Origin: Gammaproteobacteria bacterium
GTDB taxonomy: Bacteria > Pseudomonadota > Gammaproteobacteria > UBA9214
Direction of reading: 5' to 3'
Assembly (NCBI GenBank): GCA_020344335.1
Contig: CP070821.1
Coordinates: 498,200-540,107 of the forward strand
Length of the DNA stretch: 41,908 nt
The notes beneath the pieces were generated by a model that did no database searches, was not told the DNA's origin, and saw only the letters and a program-made list of their open reading frames with translations. Shown piece after piece: positions 24,526-34,174 of the stretch. Within the stretch, counting starts at the first letter, position 1, and every line of letters starts with the position of its first letter. A program made the translations under genes and the position numbers.

Positions 24526-24700
24526 GATGTCGGATACCCCGACTATTGCCGAACGGCACAAACTAGGAGAGAATAGCGCGCTTCGCGATTCCGGGGTCAA
24601 GCACCCGGATGGCAACGGGAGTGGACTCCCCGCACAATCTGAAAAATTTCGATGTGGACAATCGCCTCGGTGCACTGATCGGCACCCGGGGCTTTTTTTT
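24526..24700 (+). ncRNA. Candidate structured leader (attenuator/riboswitch) or small RNA
   Basis: This 175-base stretch has no ORF of note, is rich in pairing segments and ends in a strong intrinsic terminator. Visible hairpins: GTCGG/CCGAC (24529-24543), CGCG-CTT-CGCG (24577-24587), CGGGG/CCCCG (24592-24596 with 24628-24632) enclosing CCCG/CGGG (24604-24607 with 24616-24619), or alternatively GGGAG-TGGA-CTCCC (24617-24630). GCACCCGG occurs twice, at 24601-24608 and in the terminator's right arm at 24682-24689. The terminator's left arm could therefore pair with either copy, a terminator/antiterminator choice. It lies 118 bases before tkt. Six GGA triplets raise the alternative of a CsrA-binding RNA. 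I match it to no known riboswitch class. Confidence 0.55.
24664..24700 (+). terminator. Intrinsic terminator upstream of tkt
   Basis: GCCTCGGTGC (24664-24673) pairs with GCACCCGGGGC (24682-24692) around an eight-base loop, with one bulged C and one G-T pair. It is followed by eight T (24693-24700). This is the strongest plus-strand terminator in the window apart from the one after fba. Confidence 0.85.
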
Positions 24701-24818
24701 CCACCGCGCCAGCGCTGCCGGGAAGCCGGGACGCGGCGGACACTGGAACAGATGCCCGACTTCACTCGCGGTACTGGCGACCAGATATAAAGTATCCAAA
24801 TCTGTACAGGAGGAAATC

Positions 24819-26816
24819 ATGGCCCAGCGCAAAGAACTCGCCAATGCAATACGTGCGCTCAGTATGGACGCAGTGCAAAAGGCGAAATCCGGCCATCCCG
24901 GTGCCCCGATGGGTATGGCGGATATTGCCGAAGTCTTGTGGAACGATTACCTGAAACATAACCCGGCAAACCCGGGCTGGGTGGATCGTGACCGGTTTGT
25001 ACTGTCCAACGGGCACGGCTCCATGCTGATTTACTCCCTGCTGCACCTCACCGGTTACGACCTGGGTATCGAGGACCTCAAGCAGTTCCGCCAGTTGCAT
25101 TCCAAAACCCCGGGGCATCCCGAATACGGGTACGCTCCGGGCGTTGAAACCACGACCGGTCCGCTCGGGCAGGGCATTACCAATGCGGTCGGCATGGCCG
25201 CAGCAGAAAAGACGCTGGCCGCACAGTTCAACCGTGACGGTCATAATATCGTCGATCACCACACCTATGTCTTCCTGGGTGACGGTTGCCTGATGGAAGG
25301 AATTTCCCACGAGGCCTGTTCGCTTGCCGGCACCATGAAGCTGGGCAAGCTGATAGCATTCTGGGATGACAACGGGATTTCCATTGACGGACACGTAACC
25401 GGCTGGTTTACCGATGACACGCCGAAGCGTTTCGAGTCCTACCAGTGGCATGTGGTGCGCGATGTCGACGGCCATGACCCGGATGCCATCCGCAAGGCGA
25501 TCGAAGAGGCCCGCGCTGAAACTGACAAGCCCAGCCTGATTTGTTGCAAAACTGTGATCGGTTTCGGTGCCCCCAATCTTGCCGGCACACATGACTGTCA
25601 CGGTGCCCCGCTGGGAGAGGATGAAGTTGCCGCGACCCGTGAAAACATTGGCTGGTCGCATGCACCCTTCGAGGTACCGGATGCGGTGTATGCCAGCTGG
25701 GATGCAAAAGACAAGGGTGTGGAGGCAGAAGCCGAGTGGGATACCCTTTTCACTGCCTACAAGGAAGCGCATCCGGATCTGGCGGCCGAGTTTCAGCGTC
25801 GTATGGCCGGTGAACTGCCGGTGGACTGGAATTCGAAGGCGGCCGAGTTCATTGCCTCTGTCGATGGCAAGGCCGAGACCATTGCATCCCGCAAGGCCTC
25901 GCAGAATGCACTCAACGGCTTTGGTCCGCAGTTGCCGGAGATGCTGGGCGGCTCAGCCGACCTGGCCGGTTCCAATCTGACAATATGGTCGGGATCCGAA
26001 GACATCAACAAGGGTAACGGCGGTAACTATATCTACTATGGTGTGCGCGAATTCGGTATGTCCGCCATCATGAACGGCATTGCCCTGCATGGCGGCTTCA
26101 TTCCCTACGGTGCGACCTTCCTGATGTTTTCGGAATATGCGCGCAATGCCCTGCGCATGGCGGCCCTGATGAAGGTGCACAGCATTTTCGTATATACCCA
26201 TGACTCGATCGGGCTGGGTGAGGACGGCCCGACCCACCAGGCGGTGGAACAAACGGCGACCCTGCGCATGATCCCGCGCATGTCGGTCTGGCGCCCCTGT
26301 GATGCGGTCGAATCTGCCGTGGCCTGGAAGGCCGCTATCGATAATAGCACGGGCCCGAGCTGCCTGATTTTCTCGCGCCAGAACCTGCCGCACCAGGAAC
26401 GCAGCGGCGACCAGATTGCGGCGATTGGTCGTGGCGGCTATATCCTGCGCGACTGTGACGGTACCCCGGATGCCATCATCATCGGGACCGGCTCCGAAGT
26501 CAGTCTGGCAATGGAAGCGGCAGAAACGCTGACTGCCAGGGGCACGCAGGTCCGCGTCGTGTCCATGCCGTCAACCGATGTGTTCGATTCGCAGGACGAG
26601 GCTTATCGTGAGTCGGTGCTGCCGTCCGCCGTTACTGCACGCGTTGCGGTCGAGGCCGGCGTGACGGATTACTGGCTCAAGTATGTCGGTCTCGGCGGCA
26701 AGGTCATCGGTGTCGACTCCTTCGGTGAATCCGCACCTGCCGGTGATGTCTACAAGCACTTTGGTGTCACGTCGGGAAATGTCACGAAAGCGGTCGAAGA
26801 CGTGCTCCAGGCCTGA
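24819..26816 (+). CDS. tkt: Transketolase
   Basis: A 665-aa thiamine-diphosphate enzyme exchanging two-carbon units in the pentose phosphate and Calvin cycles. Near the start is [20 protein letters not shown]. The ThDP-binding [13 protein letters not shown] block is at about 154, the pyrimidine-domain segment with [14 protein letters not shown] lies in the middle, and [19 protein letters not shown] is at the C-terminus. Length is normal. I chose the ATG at 24819 because AGGAGG (24808-24813) lies five bases before it; the frame is open upstream but that part only covers the leader. It opens the tkt-gap-pgk-pyk-fba run. Confidence 0.97.
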   Translation: MAQRKELANAIRALSMDAVQKAKSGHPGAPMGMADIAEVLWNDYLKHNPANPGWVDRDRFVLSNGHGSMLIYSLLHLTGYDLGIEDLKQFRQLHSKTPGHPEYGYAPGVETTTGPLGQGITNAVGMAAAEKTLAAQFNRDGHNIVDHHTYVFLGDGCLMEGISHEACSLAGTMKLGKLIAFWDDNGISIDGHVTGWFTDDTPKRFESYQWHVVRDVDGHDPDAIRKAIEEARAETDKPSLICCKTVIGFGAPNLAGTHDCHGAPLGEDEVAATRENIGWSHAPFEVPDAVYASWDAKDKGVEAEAEWDTLFTAYKEAHPDLAAEFQRRMAGELPVDWNSKAAEFIASVDGKAETIASRKASQNALNGFGPQLPEMLGGSADLAGSNLTIWSGSEDINKGNGGNYIYYGVREFGMSAIMNGIALHGGFIPYGATFLMFSEYARNALRMAALMKVHSIFVYTHDSIGLGEDGPTHQAVEQTATLRMIPRMSVWRPCDAVESAVAWKAAIDNSTGPSCLIFSRQNLPHQERSGDQIAAIGRGGYILRDCDGTPDAIIIGTGSEVSLAMEAAETLTARGTQVRVVSMPSTDVFDSQDEAYRESVLPSAVTARVAVEAGVTDYWLKYVGLGGKVIGVDSFGESAPAGDVYKHFGVTSGNVTKAVEDVLQA

Positions 26817-26855
26817 TACAGAATCCATCATTTTACAAATCAAGCTGAAACCTAA

Positions 26856-27869
<1,014 letters not shown>

Positions 27870-27892
27870 CTGGTCTGAAAGAAGCAGGTCAC

Positions 27893-27911
27893 CGGCCTGT
27901 GGAGCAGGCCG
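27893..27911 (+). other. Hairpin in the gap-pgk intergenic region
   Basis: CGGCCTG (27893-27899) and CAGGCCG (27905-27911) form a perfect 7-bp stem around TGGAG. No T-run follows, so it is more likely an RNA processing or stability element than a terminator. The loop holds a GGA. Confidence 0.45.
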
Positions 27912-27997
27912 TTGATTCTTCAGCAGGGTTGTTTGTCGAGGCTGTGAGCTTCACTTACAAGCAGTTTTGGATACAAGGCAATACTGAGGAGTCGTCC

Positions 27998-29176
27998 ATG
28001 TCCGTTCTCAAGATGACTGATCTCGATCTTCACGGCAAGCGCGTGCTGATACGCCAGGACCTGAATGTACCCGTCAAGGACGGCAGGGTAACCAGTGACA
28101 AGCGTATCGTGGCATCACTGCCGACTATCGAGCATGCCATGAATGCAGGCGCGAAGGTCATGGTGATGTCCCATCTGGGACGTCCCGTTGAAGGTGAGTA
28201 CGATGAACAGTTCTCCATGATCCCCGTGGGTGAGCATATGGCCGCCCTGCTTGGCCATAATGTTGAAATGGTCAAGGACTGGATCAACGGAGTTGGCGAG
28301 ATACATAACGGGGAAGTCGTCCTGTGCGAGAACGTGCGCTTCAATGTCGGCGAGAAGAGCAATGATGACGACCTGTCAAGGAAGATGGCAGCCCTTTGTG
28401 ATATCTATGTCATGGATGCCTTCGGAACGGCCCACCGGGCACAGGCATCCACGCATGGTGTTGCGAAATACGCACCGATAGCCTGTGCCGGGCCCTTGCT
28501 GGCCGGCGAGCTGGAGGCGCTGGGAAAGGCGCTGGATAATCCGGAACGACCACTGGTTGCAATTGTTGGCGGCTCCAAGGTTTCAACCAAACTGACTGTG
28601 CTGGACTCGCTGTCCCGGGTGGTTGATCAGTTGATTCCAGGCGGTGGTATTGCAAACACTTTCCTCGCTGCCAGTGGCTGCAATGTCGGCAAGTCGCTCT
28701 ATGAAGCAGATCTGATCCCGGAGGCGAAACGCCTGATGGATGCGGCCAGGGACAAGGGCGGCGAGATCCCGGTACCGACAGACGTGATCGTAGGCAAGGA
28801 ATTTTCCGAGTCAGCCGAGGCCATTGTCAGGCGGGTTGAAGATGTGGCTGATGACGACATGATCTTTGATATCGGCCCGGAAACCGCCGCGCGTTATGCC
28901 GGGATGATGCGCAATGCCGGGACAATTGTCTGGAACGGACCGGTCGGGGTATTCGAGTTTGACCAGTTCGGCGAAGGCACAAAGACACTTGGGCAGGCGA
29001 TTGCCGATTCCGATGCCTTCTCGATTGCCGGCGGCGGCGATACCCTGGCAGCCGTGGACAAGTATGGCATTGCAGACCGGGTTTCGTATATTTCGACCGG
29101 TGGCGGTGCATTCCTCGAATTTCTCGAGGGCAAGAAACTCCCTGCGGTTGCGATGCTGGAACAGCGGGCGAGTTAA
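27998..29176 (+). CDS. pgk: Phosphoglycerate kinase
   Basis: A 392-aa kinase that transfers phosphate between 1,3-bisphosphoglycerate and ADP. The N-terminal [15 protein letters not shown], the [13 protein letters not shown] segment and the C-terminal GGGDTLAAV nucleotide-binding region are all present; length is normal. The ATG at 27998 follows a GAGGAG element, whereas the longer open frame (from 27899) only adds non-homologous residues. It sits between gap and pyk in one transcription unit. Confidence 0.97.
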   Translation: MSVLKMTDLDLHGKRVLIRQDLNVPVKDGRVTSDKRIVASLPTIEHAMNAGAKVMVMSHLGRPVEGEYDEQFSMIPVGEHMAALLGHNVEMVKDWINGVGEIHNGEVVLCENVRFNVGEKSNDDDLSRKMAALCDIYVMDAFGTAHRAQASTHGVAKYAPIACAGPLLAGELEALGKALDNPERPLVAIVGGSKVSTKLTVLDSLSRVVDQLIPGGGIANTFLAASGCNVGKSLYEADLIPEAKRLMDAARDKGGEIPVPTDVIVGKEFSESAEAIVRRVEDVADDDMIFDIGPETAARYAGMMRNAGTIVWNGPVGVFEFDQFGEGTKTLGQAIADSDAFSIAGGGDTLAAVDKYGIADRVSYISTGGGAFLEFLEGKKLPAVAMLEQRAS

Positions 29177-29193
29177 TCACGGCGCCAGCCTTC

Positions 29194-30639
29194 ATGCCTA
29201 GACGCACTAAAATCGTTGCAACCATCGGTCCGGCCACGGACGAGCCGCATGTCCTCGACGGCATGATCAAGGCGGGCCTGGATGTCGTCCGGGTCAACTT
29301 CTCCCACGGTGATCCGGATGAGCACATCAGGCGTGCAGAAAATGTACGCAATCGCTCGCGTGCCTTCGGTCACCAGGTTGGCGTGATTGCCGATTTGCAG
29401 GGTCCCAAGATCCGGATCAGGCGTTTCCGTGACGGCAAGATTTTCCTGAACAAGGATGACCACTTTGTCCTGGATGCAAACCTCGACACGAATGCCGGTA
29501 CCCGGGAGAGAGTGGGCCTCACCTACGAGGGCTTGCCCGGTGATGTCACTCGTGGTGACACCCTGTTGCTGGATGACGGGCGAGTGGTCCTGTGGGTTGA
29601 AGATGTCACCGGCCACGAGGTGCATTGCCGGGTCGTTGTTGGTGGCGAGCTGTCCAATAACAAGGGTATCAACCGCCAGAGCGGTGGCCTGTCGGCTGCC
29701 GCGATAACCGACAAGGACCGCAGCGATATTGAAGTAGCTGCAAAAATGGATGCCGATTACCTGGCCGTATCATTCCCGCGCACTGCCGACGACATCAACC
29801 TGGCCCGCGAGTTGCTCCGGCAAGCCGGCGGTCATGCCGGGATTGTAGCCAAGATCGAACGAGCCGAGGCGCTGGATGCACTGGAAGAGATTATCGAGGC
29901 CGCCGACGCTGTCATGATCGCGCGTGGCGATCTGGGCGTGGAGATCGGAGATGCCGAGCTGCCCGCTGTGCAAAAACGCATTATCAAGATTGCCAGATCA
30001 CTGGACCGGGTGGTGATTACGGCAACCCAGATGATGCAGTCCATGATCGAGAACCCGATACCCACGCGTGCCGAGGTGTTCGATGTCGCGAATGCGGTGC
30101 TCGACGGGACCGATGCAGTCATGCTGTCGGCAGAAACCGCAACCGGCAAGTATCCCGCCCAGGTGATCGAGGCCATGGACCGGATCTGCGTCAGTGCCGA
30201 GCGCCAGCGTTCCACACTGGCATCCGAGCGGCGTACCCATATACGCTTCCGACGTACTGATGAAGCCATTGCCAAAGCCACCATGTACACCGCCAACAGC
30301 CTGGGTGTGAAAGCCATTGCTGCACTGACAGAGTCCGGTGCCACGCCACTATGGATGTCACGGATCAGTTCCGGTATCCCGATTTATGCCATGACACGGC
30401 ATATAGAAACCCGAAGAAAAGTAACACTTTACCGGGGCGTCTACCCGGTAGGATTCGATGTTACCAGTCCCATTCATGCCGAGGTCAACCGCGAAGCCAT
30501 TGACGAGTTGATGCGTCGCGGGGCAGTGCGTGATGGTGACCTTGTTATAATCACCAAGGGGGATCTTATGGGTGTGCATGGCGGCACCAATGCCATGAAG
30601 ATCATCCAGGTCGGTGAACACGAGATAGTGCAAGGATAA
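29194..30639 (+). CDS. pyk: Pyruvate kinase
   Basis: A 481-aa enzyme making pyruvate and ATP from phosphoenolpyruvate. The start RRTKIVATIGPATD, the active-site block MIARGDLGVEIG, and DGTDAVMLSAETATGKYP are diagnostic. A C-terminal regulatory domain is present. It begins 17 bases after pgk; the ribosome binding site is weak, so coupling to pgk is likely. A pyk inside a run with Calvin-cycle genes is common in Chromatiales-type genomes. Confidence 0.97.
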   Translation: MPRRTKIVATIGPATDEPHVLDGMIKAGLDVVRVNFSHGDPDEHIRRAENVRNRSRAFGHQVGVIADLQGPKIRIRRFRDGKIFLNKDDHFVLDANLDTNAGTRERVGLTYEGLPGDVTRGDTLLLDDGRVVLWVEDVTGHEVHCRVVVGGELSNNKGINRQSGGLSAAAITDKDRSDIEVAAKMDADYLAVSFPRTADDINLARELLRQAGGHAGIVAKIERAEALDALEEIIEAADAVMIARGDLGVEIGDAELPAVQKRIIKIARSLDRVVITATQMMQSMIENPIPTRAEVFDVANAVLDGTDAVMLSAETATGKYPAQVIEAMDRICVSAERQRSTLASERRTHIRFRRTDEAIAKATMYTANSLGVKAIAALTESGATPLWMSRISSGIPIYAMTRHIETRRKVTLYRGVYPVGFDVTSPIHAEVNREAIDELMRRGAVRDGDLVIITKGDLMGVHGGTNAMKIIQVGEHEIVQG

Positions 30640-30748
30640 TTGCAGTCAGGCGGAGACAGAACGACAGCCGCACAAAATGCTGCCATGACCGGATTTATCA
30701 ATATCTGTAACATAATTCCGATTAACCAGAAGCATCGAGGAGAACATA

Positions 30749-31813
30749 ATGGCACTTATATCTTTACGCCAGTTACTTGATCACGCGGCCGAGCACAATT
30801 ACGGCGTGCCCGCATACAACGTCAACAATATGGAACAGATGCACGCGATCATGGAAGCGGCGGACGAGACCAACAGCCCGGTGATTTGTCAGGCATCGGC
30901 TGGTGCGCGCTCCTATGCGGGTGCCCCGTTTCTGCGTCACCTGATCCAGGCAGCCATCGAACAGTGGCCGCATATCCCGGTTGTCATGCACCAGGATCAT
31001 GGCGCATCCCCGGCTGTCTGTCAGCGTTCCATCCAGCTGGGTTTCAGTTCCGTCATGATGGACGGTTCGCTCGGCGAGGATATGAAGACACCGATGAGCT
31101 TTGAATACAATACCGAAGTTACCCGCCGTACCGTGGATATGGCGCATGCCTGTGGCGTATCTGTCGAGGGTGAACTGGGCTGCCTGGGTTCACTGGAGAC
31201 CGGCATGGCCGGCGAAGAGGACGGTTCCGGTGCAGAGGGCAAACTTTCCCATGATCAGCTGTTGACGGATCCCGAGGAGGCTGCCAAGTTCGTCGAGGAC
31301 ACCAAGGTCGATGCCCTGGCGATAGCCATCGGTACCAGCCACGGCGCCTACAAGTTTACCCGCCCCCCCACCGGCGACATTCTCGCGATCGAGCGCATCA
31401 AGGAAATCCATGCACGCATTCCGGATACGCACCTGGTGATGCATGGTTCGTCTTCCGTGCCACAGGACTGGCTGAAGATCATCAATGACTACGGCGGCGA
31501 CATGGGTGAAACCTATGGCGTACCGGTAGAGGAGATCCAGGAAGGCATCAAGCATGGTGTATGCAAGGTCAACATCGATACCGATCTGCGTATGGCTTCC
31601 ACCGGGGCGATTCGCAAGCACCTGAAAGAAAATCCGTCCAATTTCGATCCGCGCAAGTACCTGAAGGCAGCCACCATCGGAATGAAGGAAATCTGCAAGG
31701 CACGCTATGAGGCCTTCGGTACCGCCGGTAATGCGTCAAAGATCAAGGTAATGAACCTGGAAGAAATGACGGAGCGCTATACGAGTGGCGAGCTCGACCC
31801 GACCGTTAATTAA
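30749..31813 (+). CDS. fba: Fructose-bisphosphate aldolase, class II (CbbA-type)
   Basis: A 354-aa zinc-dependent aldolase for fructose-1,6-bisphosphate, and sedoheptulose bisphosphate in the Calvin cycle. Near the N-terminus is [14 protein letters not shown], then the zinc/catalytic [24 protein letters not shown], and the [10 protein letters not shown] phosphate site. The form with [18 protein letters not shown] matches the CbbA subtype of autotrophic proteobacteria. GAGGAG precedes the ATG. It closes the run and is followed by a perfect terminator. Confidence 0.97.
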   Translation: MALISLRQLLDHAAEHNYGVPAYNVNNMEQMHAIMEAADETNSPVICQASAGARSYAGAPFLRHLIQAAIEQWPHIPVVMHQDHGASPAVCQRSIQLGFSSVMMDGSLGEDMKTPMSFEYNTEVTRRTVDMAHACGVSVEGELGCLGSLETGMAGEEDGSGAEGKLSHDQLLTDPEEAAKFVEDTKVDALAIAIGTSHGAYKFTRPPTGDILAIERIKEIHARIPDTHLVMHGSSSVPQDWLKIINDYGGDMGETYGVPVEEIQEGIKHGVCKVNIDTDLRMASTGAIRKHLKENPSNFDPRKYLKAATIGMKEICKARYEAFGTAGNASKIKVMNLEEMTERYTSGELDPTVN

Positions 31814-31832
31814 TCAGGAAACGGTAATCATG

Positions 31833-31859
31833 AAAAAGGCGGCCCCTGGCCGCCTTTTT
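31833..31859. terminator. Bidirectional intrinsic terminator after fba
   Basis: Twelve bases, AAAAAGGCGGCC (31833-31844), pair perfectly with GGCCGCCTTTTT (31848-31859) around a three-base loop. The A and T tracts allow termination in both directions, but the gene to the right is also on the plus strand, so it mainly ends the fba transcript. Confidence 0.92.
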
Positions 31860-31951
31860 CTTTTGGTGACATCTTTAATAGAATTTAAAAATGCGCTATA
31901 TACAGCGCGGGTTATCTGCAGATAGTTCGAGTAATCCGGGGTCATTGGTTT

Positions 31952-32473
31952 ATGCCAAATGTGTATTCCTTCAAGGATTATGACAAGCACCTGTGCCTCA
32001 AGCCACCGGTCGAATTCTGGCTGGTCGTGGCGTTTTTCCTGCGACCGTTTATATTGAAAATTTCTACAATCCAGATGGGCAGGGGTGGATCAAAGACAAA
32101 GGACGTGAGTCTGCTGTATGACATTGCCTATCCGGACAACTTCAGTTTTTTCCTCGCCGTACTTTCTGCAATACCCGTTGTATTGTTGCTGGTCTCCTTT
32201 GCAAAACGGAAGCCCGACGCGTCAGATCTGATGCGAAAGATATGGCGCAATGGCATACCCCTGGTGGCGCTTGCCGTATTACTGAATGTTCTGGTTTTGT
32301 TCCTGCCAATCATGCTGGGGAAGATCCACAGCATACACCTGTTCGGATGGGTCCAGCTGGGGATACTTTTGCTGATCTTTGGCTATCTGTTTAGATCGCA
32401 GCGTTTGCGGGACACGTTCGCTGATTTTCCCCTGGAGGCCGATACCGGGAAAAGCAAGGGCAGGAAAGTATAG
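31952..32473 (+). CDS. DUF2919 family inner membrane protein
   Basis: A 173-aa membrane protein with about four helices (roughly 22-38, 67-85, 100-120 and 127-147). The N-terminus YSFKDYDKHLCLKPPVEFW followed by FFLRPF is typical of the DUF2919 (YfeZ-like) family. Its function is unknown. It stands alone after the fba terminator; no strong ribosome binding site is visible. Its TAG stop touches the TGA stop of the convergent YkgJ-type gene with no base between. Confidence 0.78.
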   Translation: MPNVYSFKDYDKHLCLKPPVEFWLVVAFFLRPFILKISTIQMGRGGSKTKDVSLLYDIAYPDNFSFFLAVLSAIPVVLLLVSFAKRKPDASDLMRKIWRNGIPLVALAVLLNVLVLFLPIMLGKIHSIHLFGWVQLGILLLIFGYLFRSQRLRDTFADFPLEADTGKSKGRKV

Positions 32474-33115
32474 TCAGCCGTTGTTTGCCAACCTGCTGTC
32501 ATGGTGCGTCATTTTTTCTGCAAGACTGGACCAGTTGCAGTCTTTCAGCACCCTGGCAATACCATGTATGGTGCCATCGCGTATTACCTTGCGACGTTCG
32601 GATTTTTTCTCTATCCCGTAAAAGGGGAGCATCACGTCAAACGCCCGATCGGTGTATTCTTTCAGCGGGGTGAGGACGTCTTTTCTCCGCGTATACCAGG
32701 CATCCTCCCCTTCGCTGCACACGGTATCGAAGACGTTGAATTGCCGGCAGGCCATCGGCCGCAGCTCATGAATTGAACAGATCTCGTCGACCAGGAACGG
32801 GCAGCCATCCTGATCGCGGTAGTTCAGTAACTGTTTGTGCAGTTGTTCACGTACCGAACCCCTGATCTTCTCGGTGACATACCAGCTTATGCCGATGAGT
32901 TCCAGGGGGTAGACCGGAATGGTGGTATGTGAACGGCAACAGGCGGCGCACCCCTTGCTGCATGCCAGCTTTCTGCCCTGCAGTTCCTCGCGCCGGATTC
33001 CCTCGCAGACTCCGGCATCGGTAATATGGTATGCCTCTAGCAATCTGGACAACCACGGGTGCACCGGCTCATCAGCGGGAAAGGATAGCCGTTCGGTAGT
33101 GTTCTCTGGGTTCAT
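32474..33115 (-). CDS. YkgJ family cysteine cluster protein
   Basis: A 213-aa protein of the CxxCxxCC family (PF03692), thought to bind zinc or an iron-sulfur centre. The cluster CSKGCAACC is followed by further conserved cysteines in CPFLVDEICSIHELRPMAC. The function is not established. The frame continues upstream across the opposite gene, but the ATG at 33115 gives a normal N-terminus; no ribosome binding site is seen. It is divergent from the next gene and convergent on the DUF2919 gene. Confidence 0.85.
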   Translation of the reverse strand: MNPENTTERLSFPADEPVHPWLSRLLEAYHITDAGVCEGIRREELQGRKLACSKGCAACCRSHTTIPVYPLELIGISWYVTEKIRGSVREQLHKQLLNYRDQDGCPFLVDEICSIHELRPMACRQFNVFDTVCSEGEDAWYTRRKDVLTPLKEYTDRAFDVMLPFYGIEKKSERRKVIRDGTIHGIARVLKDCNWSSLAEKMTHHDSRLANNG

Positions 33116-33283
33116 GTAGAGTGAATCTGTCTTGTCAGGGAAAAGAACGGTAACGCGCACACGGCGGGGGTGAAAGCATGGAGATGGCAGGATGCGATGT
33201 GACGTGCTTATCTGACAGGCGCAGGGAAGTGTATTATCTTTCCGGTATTCCAATGGTGTGGCGGGTTGGATATCCTTTAGCCG

Positions 33284-33865
33284 ATGAAGCGCGTTCTCGT
33301 ATTCCCGTTGATCAGTACCTTGCTGGCAGTCGGCCTGATTGTGCTGCTTGTGAGCACAAATATTTATACCTTTTACCGCCTCACCAACGAGGCGCCGATT
33401 GCCGAACTCACATTTGTTAATGTCGCTCCGGAACAGTACCAGGCAACGATATCCTACGGTGACTTCTGCGAACCGGAAAAATACATCCTCTATGGTAACC
33501 AGTGGCGCCTGGATGCACGCTTTCTGAAATGGCGGCCATGGGCAAACCTGTTCGGACTGGATGCCATGTACCGGATCGAACGGCTTGGCGGGCGCTACCG
33601 GGATGTGAGCGACGAAAATTCCAGGCAGGGGATTGCATACAAGCTGTACAGGGAACCGCATATCGACCTTGCAGCTATTTTGCAGGATTACGAGGGTATC
33701 TTCTCGCCCGTGGATACCCTGTATGGAAGTTCCGTATACGAAGATATGGATGAGAGTTTTCGGTATCGCGTATATCGAAGTCAATCGGGCCTGCTGGTCA
33801 GAAAGGAACATCTCACCGCTGGAAATATCATCACCATTGAAATCAACAGTGCCTGTGCGTCCTGA
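33284..33865 (+). CDS. Membrane-anchored protein of unknown function
   Basis: A 193-aa protein with one N-terminal hydrophobic helix (about 5-30) and a soluble remainder that should face the periplasm. The soluble part is mixed alpha/beta with many aromatic residues (YGDFCEPEKYILYGNQW, FLKWRPWANLFGL). I recognise no catalytic motif. It is divergent from the YkgJ-type gene with 168 bases between, and the next gene downstream encodes a c-di-GMP enzyme. Confidence 0.65.
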   Translation: MKRVLVFPLISTLLAVGLIVLLVSTNIYTFYRLTNEAPIAELTFVNVAPEQYQATISYGDFCEPEKYILYGNQWRLDARFLKWRPWANLFGLDAMYRIERLGGRYRDVSDENSRQGIAYKLYREPHIDLAAILQDYEGIFSPVDTLYGSSVYEDMDESFRYRVYRSQSGLLVRKEHLTAGNIITIEINSACAS

Positions 33866-33997
33866 CCAGGTCACTGGGCAGATGAAGCGCTCCCGTGCGC
33901 GCCGCGCTGTTACCCGCAGAATCTGGCTGTCCTGCCATGTCACCGGGATCCCGGAAATAAAATAAATATAACAATAGGTTATAGTAGCCAGCTGGCC

Positions 33998-34174
33998 ATG
34001 CTCGCCGCGCTATCAGAGCCTGTCTCCTATGTCACTGTCCGGGCTCAATTTTCCGACCGGATAACCGATAACCTCTTGAAGAGAAAGATTATTGATTCCG
34101 AGGAGTTGCTGGCGCCACCAAGCGGTCCAGTGCCGGGTCTTGCCAACAAAGGCAGTGACAACAGGCATAGATGA
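33998..34174 (+). CDS. Possible 58-aa ORF coupled to the GGDEF/EAL gene
   Basis: A 59-codon frame runs from ATG 33998 to TGA 34172-34174, whose first bases overlap the next gene's ATG (34171) as ATGA. The predicted peptide is charged, includes LLKRKIIDSEELLAPPSG and has no membrane helix. No good ribosome binding site is visible. The rest of the 33866-34170 gap holds an AT-rich stretch (33955-33985) that could contain the promoter. The exact stop/start overlap is the main argument for it. Confidence 0.35.
   Translation: MLAALSEPVSYVTVRAQFSDRITDNLLKRKIIDSEELLAPPSGPVPGLANKGSDNRHR

Noticed and set aside
24762-25772. 336-codon antisense ORF over tkt
   Set aside because: It mirrors conserved transketolase motifs on the sense strand; no ribosome binding site or known domain.
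27899-27997. Upstream extension of pgk
   Set aside because: It runs through the gap-pgk hairpin and adds residues absent from the family; a GAGGAG precedes the ATG at 27998.
33116-33943. Upstream extension of the YkgJ-type protein
   Set aside because: It lies antisense to the 33284-33865 gene, which has a clear membrane anchor; the cysteine protein family starts near 33115.
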